Position numbers and translations under genes: made by a program | Shown: piece after piece, positions 1-16,120 of the stretch | Layout: the number at the start of each line of letters is the position of its first letter | Position numbering within the stretch: position 1 is the stretch's first letter | NCBI GenBank assembly: GCA_904066235.2 | Contig: CAJFCV020000003.1 | Coordinates: forward strand, 2,976,001-3,040,000 | Source of the DNA: Bursaphelenchus xylophilus | Lineage: Eukaryota; Nematoda; Chromadorea; Rhabditida; Aphelenchoididae | DNA length: 64,000 bases | Direction of reading: 5' to 3' | The notes under the pieces: generated by a model | The model's database searches: none | Seen by the model: only the letters and a program-made list of their open reading frames with translations | What the model was told of the DNA's origin: nothing

Positions 1-3000
1 TGAATTGACGTGACCTACACCATTCGAAACGTAACAGAATGAAATTTCAAAGCCGCAAGTTTCGCCGGTTTTGGAGCCAAATTGCGCCCGTAGCAGGCCG
101 AACACGCTGATATTACACTAGGCACCGGTTTAAAAAAAAGTGAATTAGTGATGTCGGAGTGAATTGACGTGACCTACACCATTCAAAACATAACAAAATG
201 AAATTTCAAAGCCGCAAGTTTCACCGGTTTTGGAGCCAAATTACGCCCGTACCAGGCCGAAGACGCTGATATTACACTAGGCACTGGTTTAAAAAATAAG
301 TGAATTAGTGATGTCGGAGTGAATTGACGTGACCTACACCATTCGAAACGTAACAGAATGAAATTTCAAAGCCGCAAGTTTCACCGGTTTTGGAGCCAAA
401 TTACGCCCGTACCAGGCCGAAGACGCTGATATTACACTAGGCACTGGTTTAAAAAATAAGTGAATTAGTGATGTCGGAGTGAATTGAGGTGACCTACACC
501 ATTCGAAACGTAACAGAATGAAATTTCAAAGCCGCAAGTTTTGCTGGTTTTGGAGCCAAATTGCGCCCGTAGCAGGCCGAACACGCTGATATTACACCAG
601 GCACCGGTTTAAAAAAAAAGTGAATTAGTGATGTCGGAGTGAATTGAGGTGACCTACACCATTCAAAACATAGCAAAATGAAATTTCAAAGCCGCAAGTT
701 TCACCGGTTTTGGAGCCAAATTACGCCCGTACCAGGCCGAAGACGCTGATATTACACTAGGCACCGGTTTAAAAAAAAGTGAATTAGTGATGTCGGAGTG
801 AATTGAGGTGACCTACACCATTCGAAACATAACAAAATGAAATTTCAAAGCCGCAAGTTTTGCTGGTTTTGGAGCCAAATTGCGGCCGTAGCAGGCCGAA
901 GACGCTGATATTACACTAGGCACCCGTTTAAAAAAAAAGTGAATTAGTGATGTCGGAGTGAATTGACGTGACCTACACCATTCAAAACATAGCAAAATGA
1001 AATTTCAAAGCCGCAAGTTTCACCGGTTTTGGAGCCAAATTACGCCCGTACCAGGCCGAAGACGCTGATATTACACTAGGCACCGGTTTAAAAAAAAGTG
1101 AATTAGTGATGTCGGAGTGAATTGAGGTGACCTACACCATTCGAAACATAACAAAATGAAATTTCAAAGCCGCAAGTTTTGCTGGTTTTGGAGCCAAATT
1201 GCGGCCGTAGCAGGCCGAAGACGCTGATATTACACTAGGCACCCGTTTAAAAAAAAAGTGAATTAGTGATGTCGGAGTGAATTGACGTGACCTACACCAT
1301 TCGAAACATAACAAAATGAAATTTCAAAGCCGCAAGTTTCACCGGTTTTGGAGCCAAATTACGCCCGTACCAGGCCGAAGACGCTGATATTACACTAGGC
1401 ACCGGTTTAAAAAATAAGTGAATTAGTGATGTCGGAGTGAATTGACGTGACCTACACCATTCGAAACGTAACAGAATGAAATTTCAAAGCCGCAAGTTTT
1501 GCTGGTTTTGGAGCCAAATTGCGCCCGTAGCAGGCCGAACACGCTGATATTACACCAGGCACCGGTTTAAAAAAAAGTGAATTAGTGATGTCGGAGTGAA
1601 TTGAGGTGACCTACACCATTCAAAACATAGCAAAATGAAATTTCAAAGCCGCAAGTTTCACCGGTTTTGGAGCCAAATTACGCCCGTACCAGGCCGAAGA
1701 CGCTGATATTACACTAGGCACCGGTTTAAAAAAAAGTGAATTAGTGATGTCGGAGTGAATTGACGTGACCTACACCATTCGAAACGTAACAGAATGAAAT
1801 TTCAAAGCCGCAAGTTTTGCTGGTTTTGGAGCCAAATTGCGCCCGTAGCAGGCCGAACACGCTGATATTACACTAGGCACCCGTTTAAAAAATAAGTGAA
1901 TTAGTGATGTCGGAGTGAATTGACGTGACCTACACCATTCGAAACATAACAAAATGAAATTTCAAAGCCGCAAGTTTCACCGGTTTTGGAGCCAAATTAC
2001 GCCCGTACCAGGCCGAAGACGCTGATATTACACTAGGCACCGGTTTAAAAAAAAGTGAATTAGTGATGTCGGAGTGAATTGACGTGACCTACGCCATTCG
2101 AAACGTAACAGAATGAAATTTCAAAGCCGCAAGTTTCGCCGGTTTTGGAGCCAAATTACGCCCGTACCAGGCCGAACACGCTGATATTACACTAGGCACC
2201 CGTTTAAAAAATAAGTGAATTAGTGATGTCGGAGTGAATTGACGTGACCTACACCATTCGAAACATAACAAAATGAAATTTCAAAGCCGCAAGTTTCACC
2301 GGTTTTGGAGCCAAATTACGCCCGTACCAGGCCGAAGACGCTGATATTACACTAGGCACCGGTTTAAAAAAAAGTGAATTAGTGATGTCGGAGTGAATTG
2401 ACGTGACCTACACCATTCGAAACGTAACAGAATGAAATTTCAAAGCCGCAAGTTTTGCTGGTTTTGGAGCCAAATTGCGCCCGTAGCAGGCCGAACACGC
2501 TGATATTACACCAGGCACCGGTTTAAAAAAAGTGAATTAGTGATGTCGGAGTGAATTGAGGTGACCTACACCATTCAAAACATAGCAAAACGAAATTTCA
2601 AAGCCGCAAGTTTCACCGGTTTTGGAGCCAAATTACGCCCGTACCAGCCCGAAGACGCTGATATAACACTAGGCACCGGTTTAAAAAAAAAGTGAATTAG
2701 TGATGTCGGAGTGAATTGACGTGACCTACACCATTCGAAACGTAACAGAATGAAATTTCAAAGCCGCAAGTTTCACCGGTTTTGGAGCCAAATTACGCCC
2801 GTAGCAGGCCGAACACGCTGATATTACACTAGGCACCGGTTTAAAAAAAAGTGAATTAGTGATGTCGGAGTGAATTGACGTGACCTACACCATTCAAAAC
2901 ATAACAAAATGAAATTTCAAAGCCGCAAGTTTCACCGGTTTTGGAGCCAAATTACGCCCGTACCAGGCCGAAGACGCTGATATTACACTAGGCACTGGTT

Positions 3001-6000
3001 TAAAAAATAAGTGAATTAGTGATGTCGGAGTGAATTGACGTGACCTACACCATTCGAAACGTAACAGAATGAAATTTCAAAGCCGCAAGTTTCACCGGTT
3101 TTGGAGCCAAATTACGCCCGTACCAGGCCGAAGACGCTGATATTACACTAGGCACTGGTTTAAAAAATAAGTGAATTAGTGATGTCGGAGTGAATTGAGG
3201 TGACCTACACCATTCGAAACGTAACAGAATGAAATTTCAAAGCCGCAAGTTTTGCTGGTTTTGGAGCCAAATTGCGCCCGTAGCAGGCCGAACACGCTGA
3301 TATTACACCAGGCACCGGTTTAAAAAATAAGTGAATTAGTGATGTCGGAGTGAATTGACGTGACCTACACCATTCGAAACGTAACAGAATGAAATTTCAA
3401 AGCCGCAAGTTTTGCTGGTTTTGGAGCCAAATTGCGCCCGTAGCAGGCCGAACACTCTGATATTACACCAGGCACCGGTTTAAAAAATAAGTGAATTAGT
3501 GATGTCGGAGTGAATTGAGGTGACCTACACCATTCGAAACGTAACAGAATGAAATTTCAAAGCCGCAAGTTTTGCTGGTTTTGGAGCCAAATTGCGCCCG
3601 TAGCAGGCCGAACACGCTGATATTACACTAGGCACCCGTTTAAAAAATAAGTGAATTAATGATGTCGGAGTGAATTGAGGTGACCTACACCATTCAAAAC
3701 ATAGCAAAATGAAATTTCAAAGCCGCAAGTTTCACCGGTTTTGGAGCCAAATTACGCCCGTACCAGGCCGAAGACGCTGATATTACACTAGGCACCGGTT
3801 TAAAAAAAAGTGAATTAGTGATGTCGGAGTGAATTGAGGTGACCTACACCATTCAAAACATAGCAAAATGAAATTTCAAAGCCGCAAGTTTTGCTGGTTT
3901 TGGAGCCAAATTGCGGCCGTAGCAGGCCGAAGACGCTGATATTACACTAGGCACCCGTTTAAAAAAAAAGTGAATTAGTGATGTCGGAGTGAATTGACGT
4001 GACCTACACCATTCGAAACATAACAAAATGAAATTTCAAAGCCGCAAGTTTCACCGGTTTTGGAGCCAAATTACGCCCGTACCAGGCCGAAGACGCTGAT
4101 ATTACACTAGGCACCGGTTTAAAAAAAGTGAATTAGTGATGTCGGAGTGAATTGACGTGACCTACACCATTCGAAACGTAACAGAATGAAATTTCAAAGC
4201 CGCAAGTTTTGCTGGTTTTGGAGCCAAATTGCGCCCGTAGCAGGCCGAACACGCTGATATTACACCAGGCACCGGTTTAAAAAAAAAGTGAATTAGTGAT
4301 GTCGGAGTGAATTGAGGTGACCTACACCATTCAAAACATAGCAAAATGAAATTTCAAAGCCGCAAGTTTCACCGGTTTTGGAGCCAAATTACGCCCGTAC
4401 CAGGCCGAAGACGCTGATATAACACTAGGCACCGGTTTAAAAAAAAGTGAATTAGTGATGTCGGAGTGAATTGACGTGACCTACACCATTCGAAACGTAA
4501 CAGAATGAAATTTCAAAGCCGCAAGTTTCACCGGTTTTGGAGCCAAATTACGCCCGTAGCAGGCCGAACACGCTGATATTACACTAGGCACCGGTTTAAA
4601 AAAAAGTGAATTAGTGATGTCGGAGTGAATTGACGTGACCTACACCATTCGAAACGTAACAGAATGAAATTTCAAAGCCGCAAGTTTCACCGGTTTTGGA
4701 GCCAAATTACGCCCGTAGCAGGCCGAACACGCTGATATTACACTAGGCACCGGTTTAAAAAAAAGTGAATTAGTGATGTCGGAGTGAATTGACGTGACCT
4801 ACACCATTCAAAACATAACAAAATGAAATTTCAAAGCCGCAAGTTTCACCGGTTTTGGAGCCAAATTACGCCCGTACCAGGCCGAAGACGCTGATATTAC
4901 ACTAGGCACTGGTTTAAAAAATAAGTGAATTAGTGATGTCGGAGTGAATTGACGTGACCTACACCATTCGAAACGTAACAGAATGAAATTTCAAAGCCGC
5001 AAGTTTCACCGGTTTTGGAGCCAAATTACGCCCGTAGCAGGCCGAACACGCTGATATTACACTAGGCACCGGTTTAAAAAAAAGTGAATTAGTGATGTCG
5101 GAGTGAATTGACGTGACCTACACCATTCGAAACGTAACAGAATGAAATTTCAAAGCCGCAAGTTTCACCGGTTTTGGAGCCAAATTACGCCCGTAGCAGG
5201 CCGAACACGCTGATATTACACTAGGCACCGGTTTAAAAAAAAGTGAATTAGTGATGTCGGAGTGAATTGACGTGACCTACACCATTCGAAACGTAACAGA
5301 ATGAAATTTCAAAGCCGCAAGTTTCACCGGTTTTGGAGCCAAATTACGCCCGTACCAGGCCGAAGACGCTGATATTACACTAGGCACTGGTTTAAAAAAT
5401 AAGTGAATTAGTGATGTCGGAGTGAATTGACGTGACCTACACCATTCGAAACGTAACAGAATGAAATTTCAAAGCCGCAAGTTTTGCTGGTTTTGGAGCC
5501 AAATTGCGCCCGTAGCAGGCCGAACACGCTGATATTACACTAGGCACCCGTTTAAAAAATAAGTGAATTAGTGATGTCGGAGTGAATTGACGTGACCTAC
5601 ACCATTCGAAACATAACAAAATGAAATTTCAAAGCCGCAAGTTTCACCGGTTTTGGAGCCAAATTACGCCCGTAGCAGGCCGAACACGCTGATATTACAC
5701 TAGGCACCGGTTTAAAAAAAAGTGAATTAGTGATGTCGGAGTGAATTGACGTGACCTACACCATTCGAAACGTAACAGAATGAAATTTCAAAGCCGCAAG
5801 TTTCACCGGTTTTGGAGCCAAATTACGCCCGTACCAGGCCGAAGACGCTGATATTACACTAGGCACTGGTTTAAAAAATAAGTGAATTAGTGATGTCGGA
5901 GTGAATTGACGTGACCTACACCATTCGAAACGTAACAGAATGAAATTTCAAAGCCGCAAGTTTTGCTGGTTTTGGAGCCAAATTGCGCCCGTAGCAGGCC

Positions 6001-9000
6001 GAACACGCTGATATTACACTAGGCACCCGTTTAAAAAATAAGTGAATTAGTGATGTCGGAGTGAATTGACGTGACCTACACCATTCAAAACATAACAAAA
6101 TGAAATTTCAAAGCCGCAAGTTTCACCGGTTTTGGAGCCAAATTACGCCCGTACCAGGCCGAAGACGCTGATATTACACTAGGCACTGGTTTAAAAAATA
6201 AGTGAATTAGTGATGTCGGAGTGAATTGACGTGACCTACACCATTCAAAACATAACAAAATGAAATTTCAAAGCCGCAAGTTTTGCTGGTTTTGGAGCCA
6301 AATTGCGCCCGTAGCAGGCCGAACACGCTGATATTACACCAGGCACCGGTTTAAAAAAAAGTGAATTAGTGATGTCGGAGTGAATTGAGGTGACCTACAC
6401 CATTCAAAACATAGCAAAATGAAATTTCAAAGCCGCAAGTTTCACCGGTTTTGGAGCCAAATTACGCCCGTACCAGGCCGAAGACGCTGATATTACACTA
6501 GGCACCGGTTTAAAAAAAGTGAATTAGTGATGTCGGAGTGAATTGAGGTGACCTACACCATTCAAAACATAGCAAAATGAAATTTCAAAGCCGCAAGTTT
6601 CACCGGTTTTGGAGCCAAATTACGCCCGTACCAGGCCGAAGACGCTGATATTACACTAGGCACCGGTTTAAAAAAAAAGTGAATTAGTGATGTCGGAGTG
6701 AATTGACGTGACCTACACCATTCAAAACATAACAAAATGAAATTTCAAAGCCGCAAGTTTCACCGGTTTTGGAGCCAAATTACGCCCGTACCAGGCCGAA
6801 GACGCTGATATTACACTAGGCACCGGTTTAAAAAAAGTGAATTAGTGATGTCGGAGTGAATTGACGTGACCTACACCATTCGAAACGTAACAGAATGAAA
6901 TTTCAAAGCCGCAAGTTTCGCCGGTTTTGGAGCCAAATTACGCCCGTACCAGGCCGAACACGCTGATATTACACTAGGCACCCGTTTAAAAAATAAGTGA
7001 ATTAGTGATGTCGGAGTGAATTGACGTGACCTACACCATTCAAAACATAACAAAATGAAATTTCAAAGCCGCAAGTTTCACCGGTTTTGGAGCCAAATTG
7101 CGGCCGTAGCAGGCCGAACACGCTGATATTACACTAGGCACCCGTTTAAAAAATAAGTGAATTAGTGATGTCGGAGTGAATTGACGTGACCTACACCATT
7201 CAAAACATAGCAAAATGAAATTTCAAAGCCGCAAGTTTCGCCGGTTTTGGAGCCAAATTACGCCCGTACCAGGCCGAACACGCTGATATTACACTAGGCA
7301 CTGGTTTAAAAAATAAGTGAATTAGTGATGTCGGAGTGAATTGACGTGACCTACACCATTCGAAACGTAACAGAATGAAATTTCATAGCCGCAAGTTTCA
7401 CCGGTTTTGGAGCCAAATTGCGGCCGTAGCATACCGAACACGCTGATATTACACTAGGCACCAATAAAAAATAAAGTGAATTAGTGATGTCGGAGTGAAT
7501 TGACGTGACCTACACCATTCGAAACATAACAAAATGAAATTTCAAAGCCGCAAGTTTCGCCGGTTTTGGAGCCAAATTACGCCCGTACCAGGCCGAACAC
7601 GCTGATATTACACTAGGCACCCGTTTAAAAAATAAGTGAATTAGTGATGTCGGAGTGAATTGACGTGACCTACACCATTCGAAACATAACAAAATGAAAT
7701 TTCAAAGCCGCAAGTTTCACCGGTTTTGGAGCCAAATTACGCCCGTACCAGGCCGAAGACGCTGATATTACACTAGGCACCGGTTTAAAAAAAAGTGAAT
7801 TAGTGATGTCGGAGTGAATTGACGTGGCCTACACCATTCGAAACGTAACAGAATGAAAATTCAAAGCCGCAAGTTTTGCTGGTTTTGGAGCCAAATTGCG
7901 CCCGTAGCAGGCCGAACACGCTGATATTACACCAGGCACCGGTTTAAAAAAAAGTGAATTAGTGATGTCGGAGTGAATTGAGGTGACCTACACCATTCAA
8001 AACATAGCAAAATGAAATTTCAAAGCCGCAAGTTTCACCGGTTTTGGAGCAAAATTACGCCCGTACCAGGCCGAAGACGCTGATATAACACTAGGCACCG
8101 GTTTAAAAAAAGTGAATTAGTGATGTCGGAGTGAATTGACGTGACCTACACCATTCGAAACGTAACAGAATGAAATTTCAAAGCCGCAAGTTTTGCTGGT
8201 TTTGGAGCCAAATTGCGCCCGTACCAGGCCGAACACGCTGATATTACACTAGGCACTGGTTTAAAAAATAAGTGAATTAGTGATGTCGGAGTGAATTGAC
8301 GTGACCTACACCATTCAAAACATAACAAAATGAAATTTCAAAGCCGCAAGTTTCACCGGTTTTGGAGCCAAATTACGCCCGTACCAGGCCGAAGACGCTG
8401 ATATTACACTAGGCACTGGTTTAAAAAATAAGTGAATTAGTGATGTCGGAGTGAATTGACGTGACCTACACCATTCGAAACGTAACAGAATGAAATTTCA
8501 AAGCCGCAAGTTTTGCTGGTTTTGGAGCCAAATTGCGCCCGTAGCAGGCCGAACACGCTGATATTACACCAGGCACCGGTTTAAAAAAAGTGAATTAGTG
8601 ATGTCGGAGTGAATTGAGGTGACCTACACCATTCAAAACATAGCAAAATGAAATTTCAAAGCCGCAAGTTTCACCGGTTTTGGAGCCAAATTACGCCCGT
8701 ACCAGGCCGAAGACGCTGATATTACACTAGGCACCGGTTTAAAAAAAAAGTGAATTAGTGATGTCGGAGTGAATTGACGTGACCTACACCATTCGAAACG
8801 TAACAGAATGAAATTTCAAAGCCGCAAGTTTTGCTGGTTTTGGAGCCAAATTGCGCCCGTAGCAGGCCGAACACGCTGATATTACACTAGGCACCGGTTT
8901 AAAAAAAGTGAATTAGTGATGTCGGAGTGAATTGACGTGACCTACACCATTCGAAACGTAACAGAATGAAATTTCAAAGCCGCAAGTTTCGCCGGTTTTG

Positions 9001-11336
9001 GAGCCAAATTACGCCCGTACCAGGCCGAACACGCTGATATTACACTAGGCACCCGTTTAAAAAATAAGTGAATTAGTGATGTCGGAGTGAATTGACGTGA
9101 CCTACACCATTCAAAACATAACAAAATGAAATTTCAAAGCCGCAAGTTTCACCGGTTTTGGAGCCAAATTACGCCCGTACCAGGCCGAAGACGCTGATAT
9201 TACACTAGGCACTGGTTTAAAAAATAAGTGAATTAGTGATGTCGGAGTGAATTGACGTGACCTACACCATTCAAAACATAACAAAATGAAATTTCAAAGC
9301 CGCAAGTTTTGCTGGTTTTGGAGCCAAATTACGCCCGTACCAGGCCGAAGACGCTGATATTACACTAGGCACCGGTTTAAAAAAAAGTGAATTAGTGATG
9401 TCGGAGTGAATTGAGGTGACCTACACCATTCAAAACATAGCAAAATGAAATTTCAAAGCCGCAAGTTTCACCGGTTTTGGAGCCAAATTACGCCCGTACC
9501 AGGCCGAAGACGCTGATATTACACTAGGCACCGGTTTAAAAAAAAGTGAATTAGTGATGTCGGAGTGAATTGACGTGACCTACACCATTCGAAACGTAAC
9601 AGAATGAAATTTCAAAGCCGCAAGTTTTGCTGGTTTTGGAGCCAAATTGCGCCCGTAGCAGGCCGAACACGCTGATATTACACCAGGCACCGGTTTAAAA
9701 AAAGTGAATTAGTGATGTCGGAGTGAATTGAGGTGACCTACACCATTCAAAACATAGCAAAATGAAATTTCAAAGCCGCAAGTTTCACCGGTTTTGGAGC
9801 CAAATTACGCCCGTACCAGGCCGAAGACGCTGATATTACACTAGGCACCGGTTTAAAAAAAAAGTGAATTAGTGATGTCGGAGTGAATTGACGTGACCTA
9901 CACCATTCGAAACGTAACAGAATGAAATTTCAAAGCCGCAAGTTTTGCTGGTTTTGGAGCCAAATTGCGCCCGTAGCAGGCCGAACACGCTGATATTACA
10001 CTAGGCACCGGTTTAAAAAAAGTGAATTAGTGATGTCGGAGTGAATTGACGTGACCTACACCATTCGAAACGTAACAGAATGAAATTTCAAAGCCGCAAG
10101 TTTCGCCGGTTTTGGAGCCAAATTACGCCCGTACCAGGCCGAACACGCTGATATTACACTAGGCACCCGTTTAAAAAATAAGTGAATTAGTGATGTCGGA
10201 GTGAATTGACGTGACCTACACCATTCAAAACATAACAAAATGAAATTTCAAAGCCGCAAGTTTCACCGGTTTTGGAGCCAAATTACGCCCGTACCAGGCC
10301 GAAGACGCTGATATTACACTAGGCACTGGTTTAAAAAATAAGTGAATTAGTGATGTCGGAGTGAATTGACGTGACCTACACCATTCAAAACATAACAAAA
10401 TGAAATTTCAAAGCCGCAAGTTTTGCTGGTTTTGGAGCCAAATTACGCCCGTACCAGGCCGAAGACGCTGATATTACACTAGGCACCGGTTTAAAAAAAG
10501 TGAATTAGTGATGTCGGAGTGAATTGAGGTGACCTACACCATTCAAAACATAGCAAAATGAAATTTCAAAGCCGCAAGTTTCACCGGTTTTGGAGCCAAA
10601 TTACGCCCGTACCAGGCCGAAGACGCTGATATTACACTAGGCACCGGTTTAAAAAAAAGTGAATTAGTGATGTCGGAGTGAATTGACGTGACCTACACCA
10701 TTCGAAACGTAACAGAATGAAATTTCAAAGCCGCAAGTTTTGCTGGTTTTGGAGCCAAATTGCGGCCGTAGCAGGCCGAACACGCTGATATTACACTAGG
10801 CACCGGTTTAAAAAAAAGTGAATTAGTGATGTCGGAGTGAATTGACGTGACCTACACCATTCGAAACGTAACAGAATGAAATTTCAAAGCCGCAAGTTTT
10901 GCTGGTTTTGGAGCCAAATTGCGGCCGTAGCAGGCCGAACACGCTGATATTACACTAGGCACCGGTTTAAAAAAAAGTGAATTAGTGATGTCGGAGTGAA
11001 TTGACGTGACCTACACCATTCGAAACGTAACAGAATGAAATTTCAAAGCCGCAAGTTTCGCCGGTTTTGGAGCCAAATTACGCCCGTACCAGGCCGAACA
11101 CGCTGATATTACACTAGGCACTGGTTTAAAAAATAAGTGAATTAGTGATGTCGGAGTGAATTGACGTGACCTACACCATTCAAAACATAACAAAATGAAA
11201 TTTCAAAGCCGCAAGTTTCACCGGTTTTGGAGCCAAATTGCGGCCGTAGCAGGCCGAACACGCTGATATTACACTAGGCACCCGTTTAAAAAATAAGTGA
11301 ATTAGTGATGTCGGAGTGAATTGACGTGACCTACAC

Positions 11337-14300
11337 CATTCAAAACATAACAAAATGAAATTTCAAAGCCGCAAGTTTCACCGGTTTTGGAGCCAAATTA
11401 CGCCCGTACCAGGCCGAAGACGCTGATATTACACTAGGCACTGGTTTAAAAAATAAGTGAATTAGTGATGTCGGAGTGAATTGACGTGACCTACACCATT
11501 CAAAACATAGCAAAATGAAATTTCAAAGCCGCAAGTTTCACCGGTTTTTGGAGCCAAATTACGCCCGTACCAGGCCGAAGACGCTGATATTACACTAGGC
11601 ACTGGTTTAAAAAATAAGTGAATTAGTGATGTCGGAGTGAATTGAGGTGACCTACACCATTCAAAACATAGCAAAATGAAATTTCAAAGCCGCAAGTTTC
11701 ACCGGTTTTTGGAGCCAAATTACGCCCGTACCAGGCCGAAGACGCTGATATTACACTAGGCACTGGTTTAAAAAATAAGTGAATTAGTGATGTCGGAGTG
11801 AATTGACGTGACCTACACCATTCGAAACGTAACAGAATGAGATTTCATAGCCGCAAGTTTCACCGGTTTTGGAGCCAAATTGCGGCCGTAGCAGGCCGAA
11901 GACGCTGATATTACACTAGGCACCCGTTTAAAAAAAAGTGAATTAGTGATGTCGGAGTGAATTGACGTGACCTACACCATTCGAAACGTAACAGAATGAA
12001 ATTTCATAGCCGCAAGTTTCACCGGTTTTGGAGCCAAATTGCGGCCGTAGCAGGCCGAAGACGCTGATATTACACTAGGCACCCGTTTAAAAAAAAGTGA
12101 ATTAGTGATGTCGGAGTGAATTGACGTGACCTACACCATTCGAAACGTAACAGAATGAAATTTCAAAGCCGCAAGTTTCGCCGGTTTTGGAGCCAAATTG
12201 CGCCCGTAGCAGGCCGAACACGCTGATATTACACTAGGCACCCGTTTAAAAAATAAGTGAATTAGTGATGTCGGAGTGAATTGACGTGACCTACACCATT
12301 CGAAACATAACAAAATGAAATTTCATAGCCGCAAGTTTCACTGGTTTTGGAGCCAAATTGCGCCCGTAGTAGGCCGAAGACGCTGATATTACACTAGGCA
12401 CCCGTTTAAAAAATAAGTGAATTAGTGATGTCGGAGTGAATTGACGTGACCTACACCATTCGAAACGTAACAGAATGAAATTTCAAAGCCGCAAGTTTTG
12501 CTGGTTTTGGAGCCAAATTGCGGCCGTAGTAGGCCGAAGACGCTGATATTACACTAGGCACCCGTTTAAAAAAAAGTGAATTAGTGATGTCGGAGTGAAT
12601 TGACGTGACCTACACCATTCGAAACATAACAAAATGAAATTTCAAAGCCGCAAGTTTCACCGGTTTTGGAGCCAAATTGCGGCCGTAGCATACCGAACAC
12701 GCTGATATTACACTAGGCACCAATAAAAAATAAAGTGAATTAGTGATGTCGGAGTGAATTGACGTGACCTACACCATTCGAAACATAACAAAATGAAATT
12801 TCAAAGCCGCAAGTTTCACTGGTTTTGGAGCCAAATTGCGGCCGTAGTAGGCCGAAGACGCTGATATTACACTAGGCACCCGTTTAAAAAAAGTGAATTA
12901 GTGATGTCGGAGTGAATTGAAGTGACCTACACCATTCGAAACGTAACAGAATGAAATTTCAAAGCCGCAAGTTTTGCTGGTTTTGGAGCCAAATTGCGGC
13001 CGTAGTAGGCCGAAGACGCTGATATTACACTAGGCACCCGTTTAAAAAAAGTGAATTAGTGATGTCGGAGTGAATTGACGTGACCTACACCATTCGAAAC
13101 GTAACAGAATGAAATTTCAAAGCCGCAAGTTTTGCTGGTTTTGGAGCCAAATTGCGGCCGTAGTAGGCCGAAGACGCTGATATTACACTAGGCACCCGTT
13201 TAAAAAATAAGTGAATTAGTGATGTCGGAGTGAATTGACGTGACCTACACCATTCGAAACGTAACAGAATGAAATTTCAAAGCCGCAAGTTTTGCTGGTT
13301 TTGGAGCCAAATTGCGGCCGTAGTAGGCCGAAGACGCTGATATTACACTAGGCACCCGTTTAAAAAAAGTGAATTAGTGATGTCGGAGTGAATTGACGTG
13401 ACCTACACCATTCGAAACGTAACAGAATGAAATTTCAAAGCCGCAAGTTCTGCTGGTTTTGGAGCCAAATTGCGGCCGTAGTAGGCCGAAGACGCTGATA
13501 TTACACTAGGCACCCGTTTAAAAAAAAGTGAATTAGTGATGTCGGAGTGAATTGACGTGACCTACACCATTCAAAACATAGCAAAATGAAATTTCAAAGC
13601 CGCAAGTTTCGCCGGTTTTGGAGCCAAATTGCGCCCGTAGCAGGCCGAACACGCTGATATTACACTAGGCACTCGTTTAAAAAATAAGTGAATTAGTGAT
13701 GTCGGAGTGAATTGACGTGACCTACACCATTCGAAACATAACAAAATGAAATTTCATAGCCGCAAGTTTCACCGGTTTTGGAGCCAAATTGCGCCCGTAG
13801 TAGGCCGAAGACGCTGATATTACACTAGGCACCCGTTTAAAAAAAAAGTGAATTAGTGATGTCGGAGTGAATTGACGTGACCTACACCATTCAAAACATA
13901 GCAAAATGAAATTTCAAAGCCGCAAGTTTCACCGGTTTTTGGAGCCAAATTACGCCCGTACCAGGCCGAAGACGCTGATATTACACTAGGCACTGGTTTA
14001 AAAAATAAGTGAATTAGTGATGTCGGAGTGGATTGAGGTGACCTACACCATTCAAAACATAGCAAAATGAAATTTCAAAGCCGCAAGTTTCACCGGTTTT
14101 TGGAGCCAAATTACGCCCGTACCAGGCCGAAGACGCTGATATTACACTAGGCACTGGTTTAAAAAATAAGTGAATTAGTGATGTCGGAGTGAATTGACGT
14201 GACCTACACCATTCGAAACGTAACAGAATGAAATTTCATAGCCGCAAGTTTCACCGGTTTTGGAGCCAAATTGCGGCCGTAGCAGGCCGAAGACGCTGAT

Positions 14301-16120
14301 ATTACACTAGGCACCCGTTTAAAAAAAAGTGAATTAGTGATGTCGGAGTGAATTGACGTGACCTACACCATTCGAAACGTAACAGAATGAAATTTCATAG
14401 CCGCAAGTTTCACCGGTTTTGGAGCCAAATTGCGGCCGTAGCAGGCCGAAGACGCTGATATTACACTAGGCACCCGTTTAAAAAAAAGTGAATTAGTGAT
14501 GTCGGAGTGAATTGACGTGACCTACACCATTCGAAACGTAACAGAATGAAATTTCAAAGCCGCAAGTTTCGCCGGTTTTGGAGCCAAATTGCGCCCGTAG
14601 CAGGCCGAACACGCTGATATTACACTAGGCACCCGTTTAAAAAATAAGTGAATTAGTGATGTCGGAGTGAATTGACGTGACCTACACCATTCGAAACATA
14701 ACAAAATGAAATTTCATAGCCGCAAGTTTCACTGGTTTTGGAGCCAAATTGCGCCCGTAGTAGGCCGAAGACGCTGATATTACACTAGGCACCCGTTTAA
14801 AAAATAAGTGAATTAGTGATGTCGGAGTGAATTGACGTGACCTACACCATTCGAAACGTAACAGAATGAAATTTCAAAGCCGCAAGTTTTGCTGGTTTTG
14901 GAGCCAAATTGCGGCCGTAGTAGGCCGAAGACGCTGATATTACACTAGGCACCCGTTTAAAAAAAGTGAATTAGTGATGTCGGAGTGAATTGACGTGACC
15001 TACACCATTCGAAACATAACAAAATGAAATTTCAAAGCCACAAGTTTCACCGGTTTTGGAGCCAAATTGCGGCCGTAGCATACCGAACACGCTGATATTA
15101 CACTAGGCACCAATAAAAAATAAAGTGAATTAGTGATGTCGGAGTGAATTGACGTGACCTACACCATTCGAAACATAACAAAATGAAATTTCAAAGCCGC
15201 AAGTTTCACCGGTTTTGGAGCCAAATTGCGGCCGTAGTAGGCCGAAGACGCTGATATTACACTAGGCACCCGTTTAAAAAAAAGTGAATTAGTGATGTCG
15301 GAGTGAATTGAAGTGACCTACACCATTCGAAACGTAACAGAATGAAATTTCAAAGCCGCAAGTTTTGCTGGTTTTGGAGCCAAATTGCGGCCGTAGTAGG
15401 CCGAAGACGCTGATATTACACTAGGCACCCGTTTAAAAAAAGTGAATTAGTGATGTCGGAGTGAATTGACGTGACCTACACCATTCGAAACGTAACAGAA
15501 TGAAATTTCAAAGCCGCAAGTTTTGCTGGTTTTGGAGCCAAATTGCGGCCGTAGTAGGCCGAAGACGCTGATATTACACTAGGCACCCGTTTAAAAAATA
15601 AGTGAATTAGTGATGTCGGAGTGAATTGACGTGACCTACACCATTCGAAACGTAACAGAATGAAATTTCAAAGCCGCAAGTTTTGCTGGTTTTGGAGCCA
15701 AATTGCGGCCGTAGTAGGCCGAAGACGCTGATATTACACTAGGCACCCGTTTAAAAAAAGTGAATTAGTGATGTCGGAGTGAATTGACGTGACCTACACC
15801 ATTCGAAACGTAACAGAATGAAATTTCAAAGCCGCAAGTTCTGCTGGTTTTGGAGCCAAATTGCGGCCGTAGTAGGCCGAAGACGCTGATATTACACTAG
15901 GCACCCGTTTAAAAAAAGTGAATTAGTGATGTCGGAGTGAATTGACGTGACCTACACCATTCGAAACATAACAAAATGAAATTTCATAGCCGCAAGTTTC
16001 ACCGGTTTTGGAGCCAAATTGCGCCCGTAGTAGGCCGAAGACGCTGATATTACACTAGGCACCCGTTTAAAAAATAAGTGAATTAGTGATGTCGGAGTGA
16101 ATTGACGTGACCTACACCAT
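11337..16120. repeat. Higher-order duplication in the satellite (2,391 bp, 15 monomers)
   Basis: Private monomer variants recur in the same order about 2,391 bp apart. The five-T form CCGGTTTTTGGAGCC is at about 11,543 and 11,703, and again at about 13,934 and 14,094. The CACCAATAAAAAATAA junction variant is at 12,717 and again at 15,107. The block following each also matches variant by variant. This indicates a recent segmental duplication of 15 monomers rather than monomer-by-monomer spread. Boundaries are approximate. Confidence 0.85.
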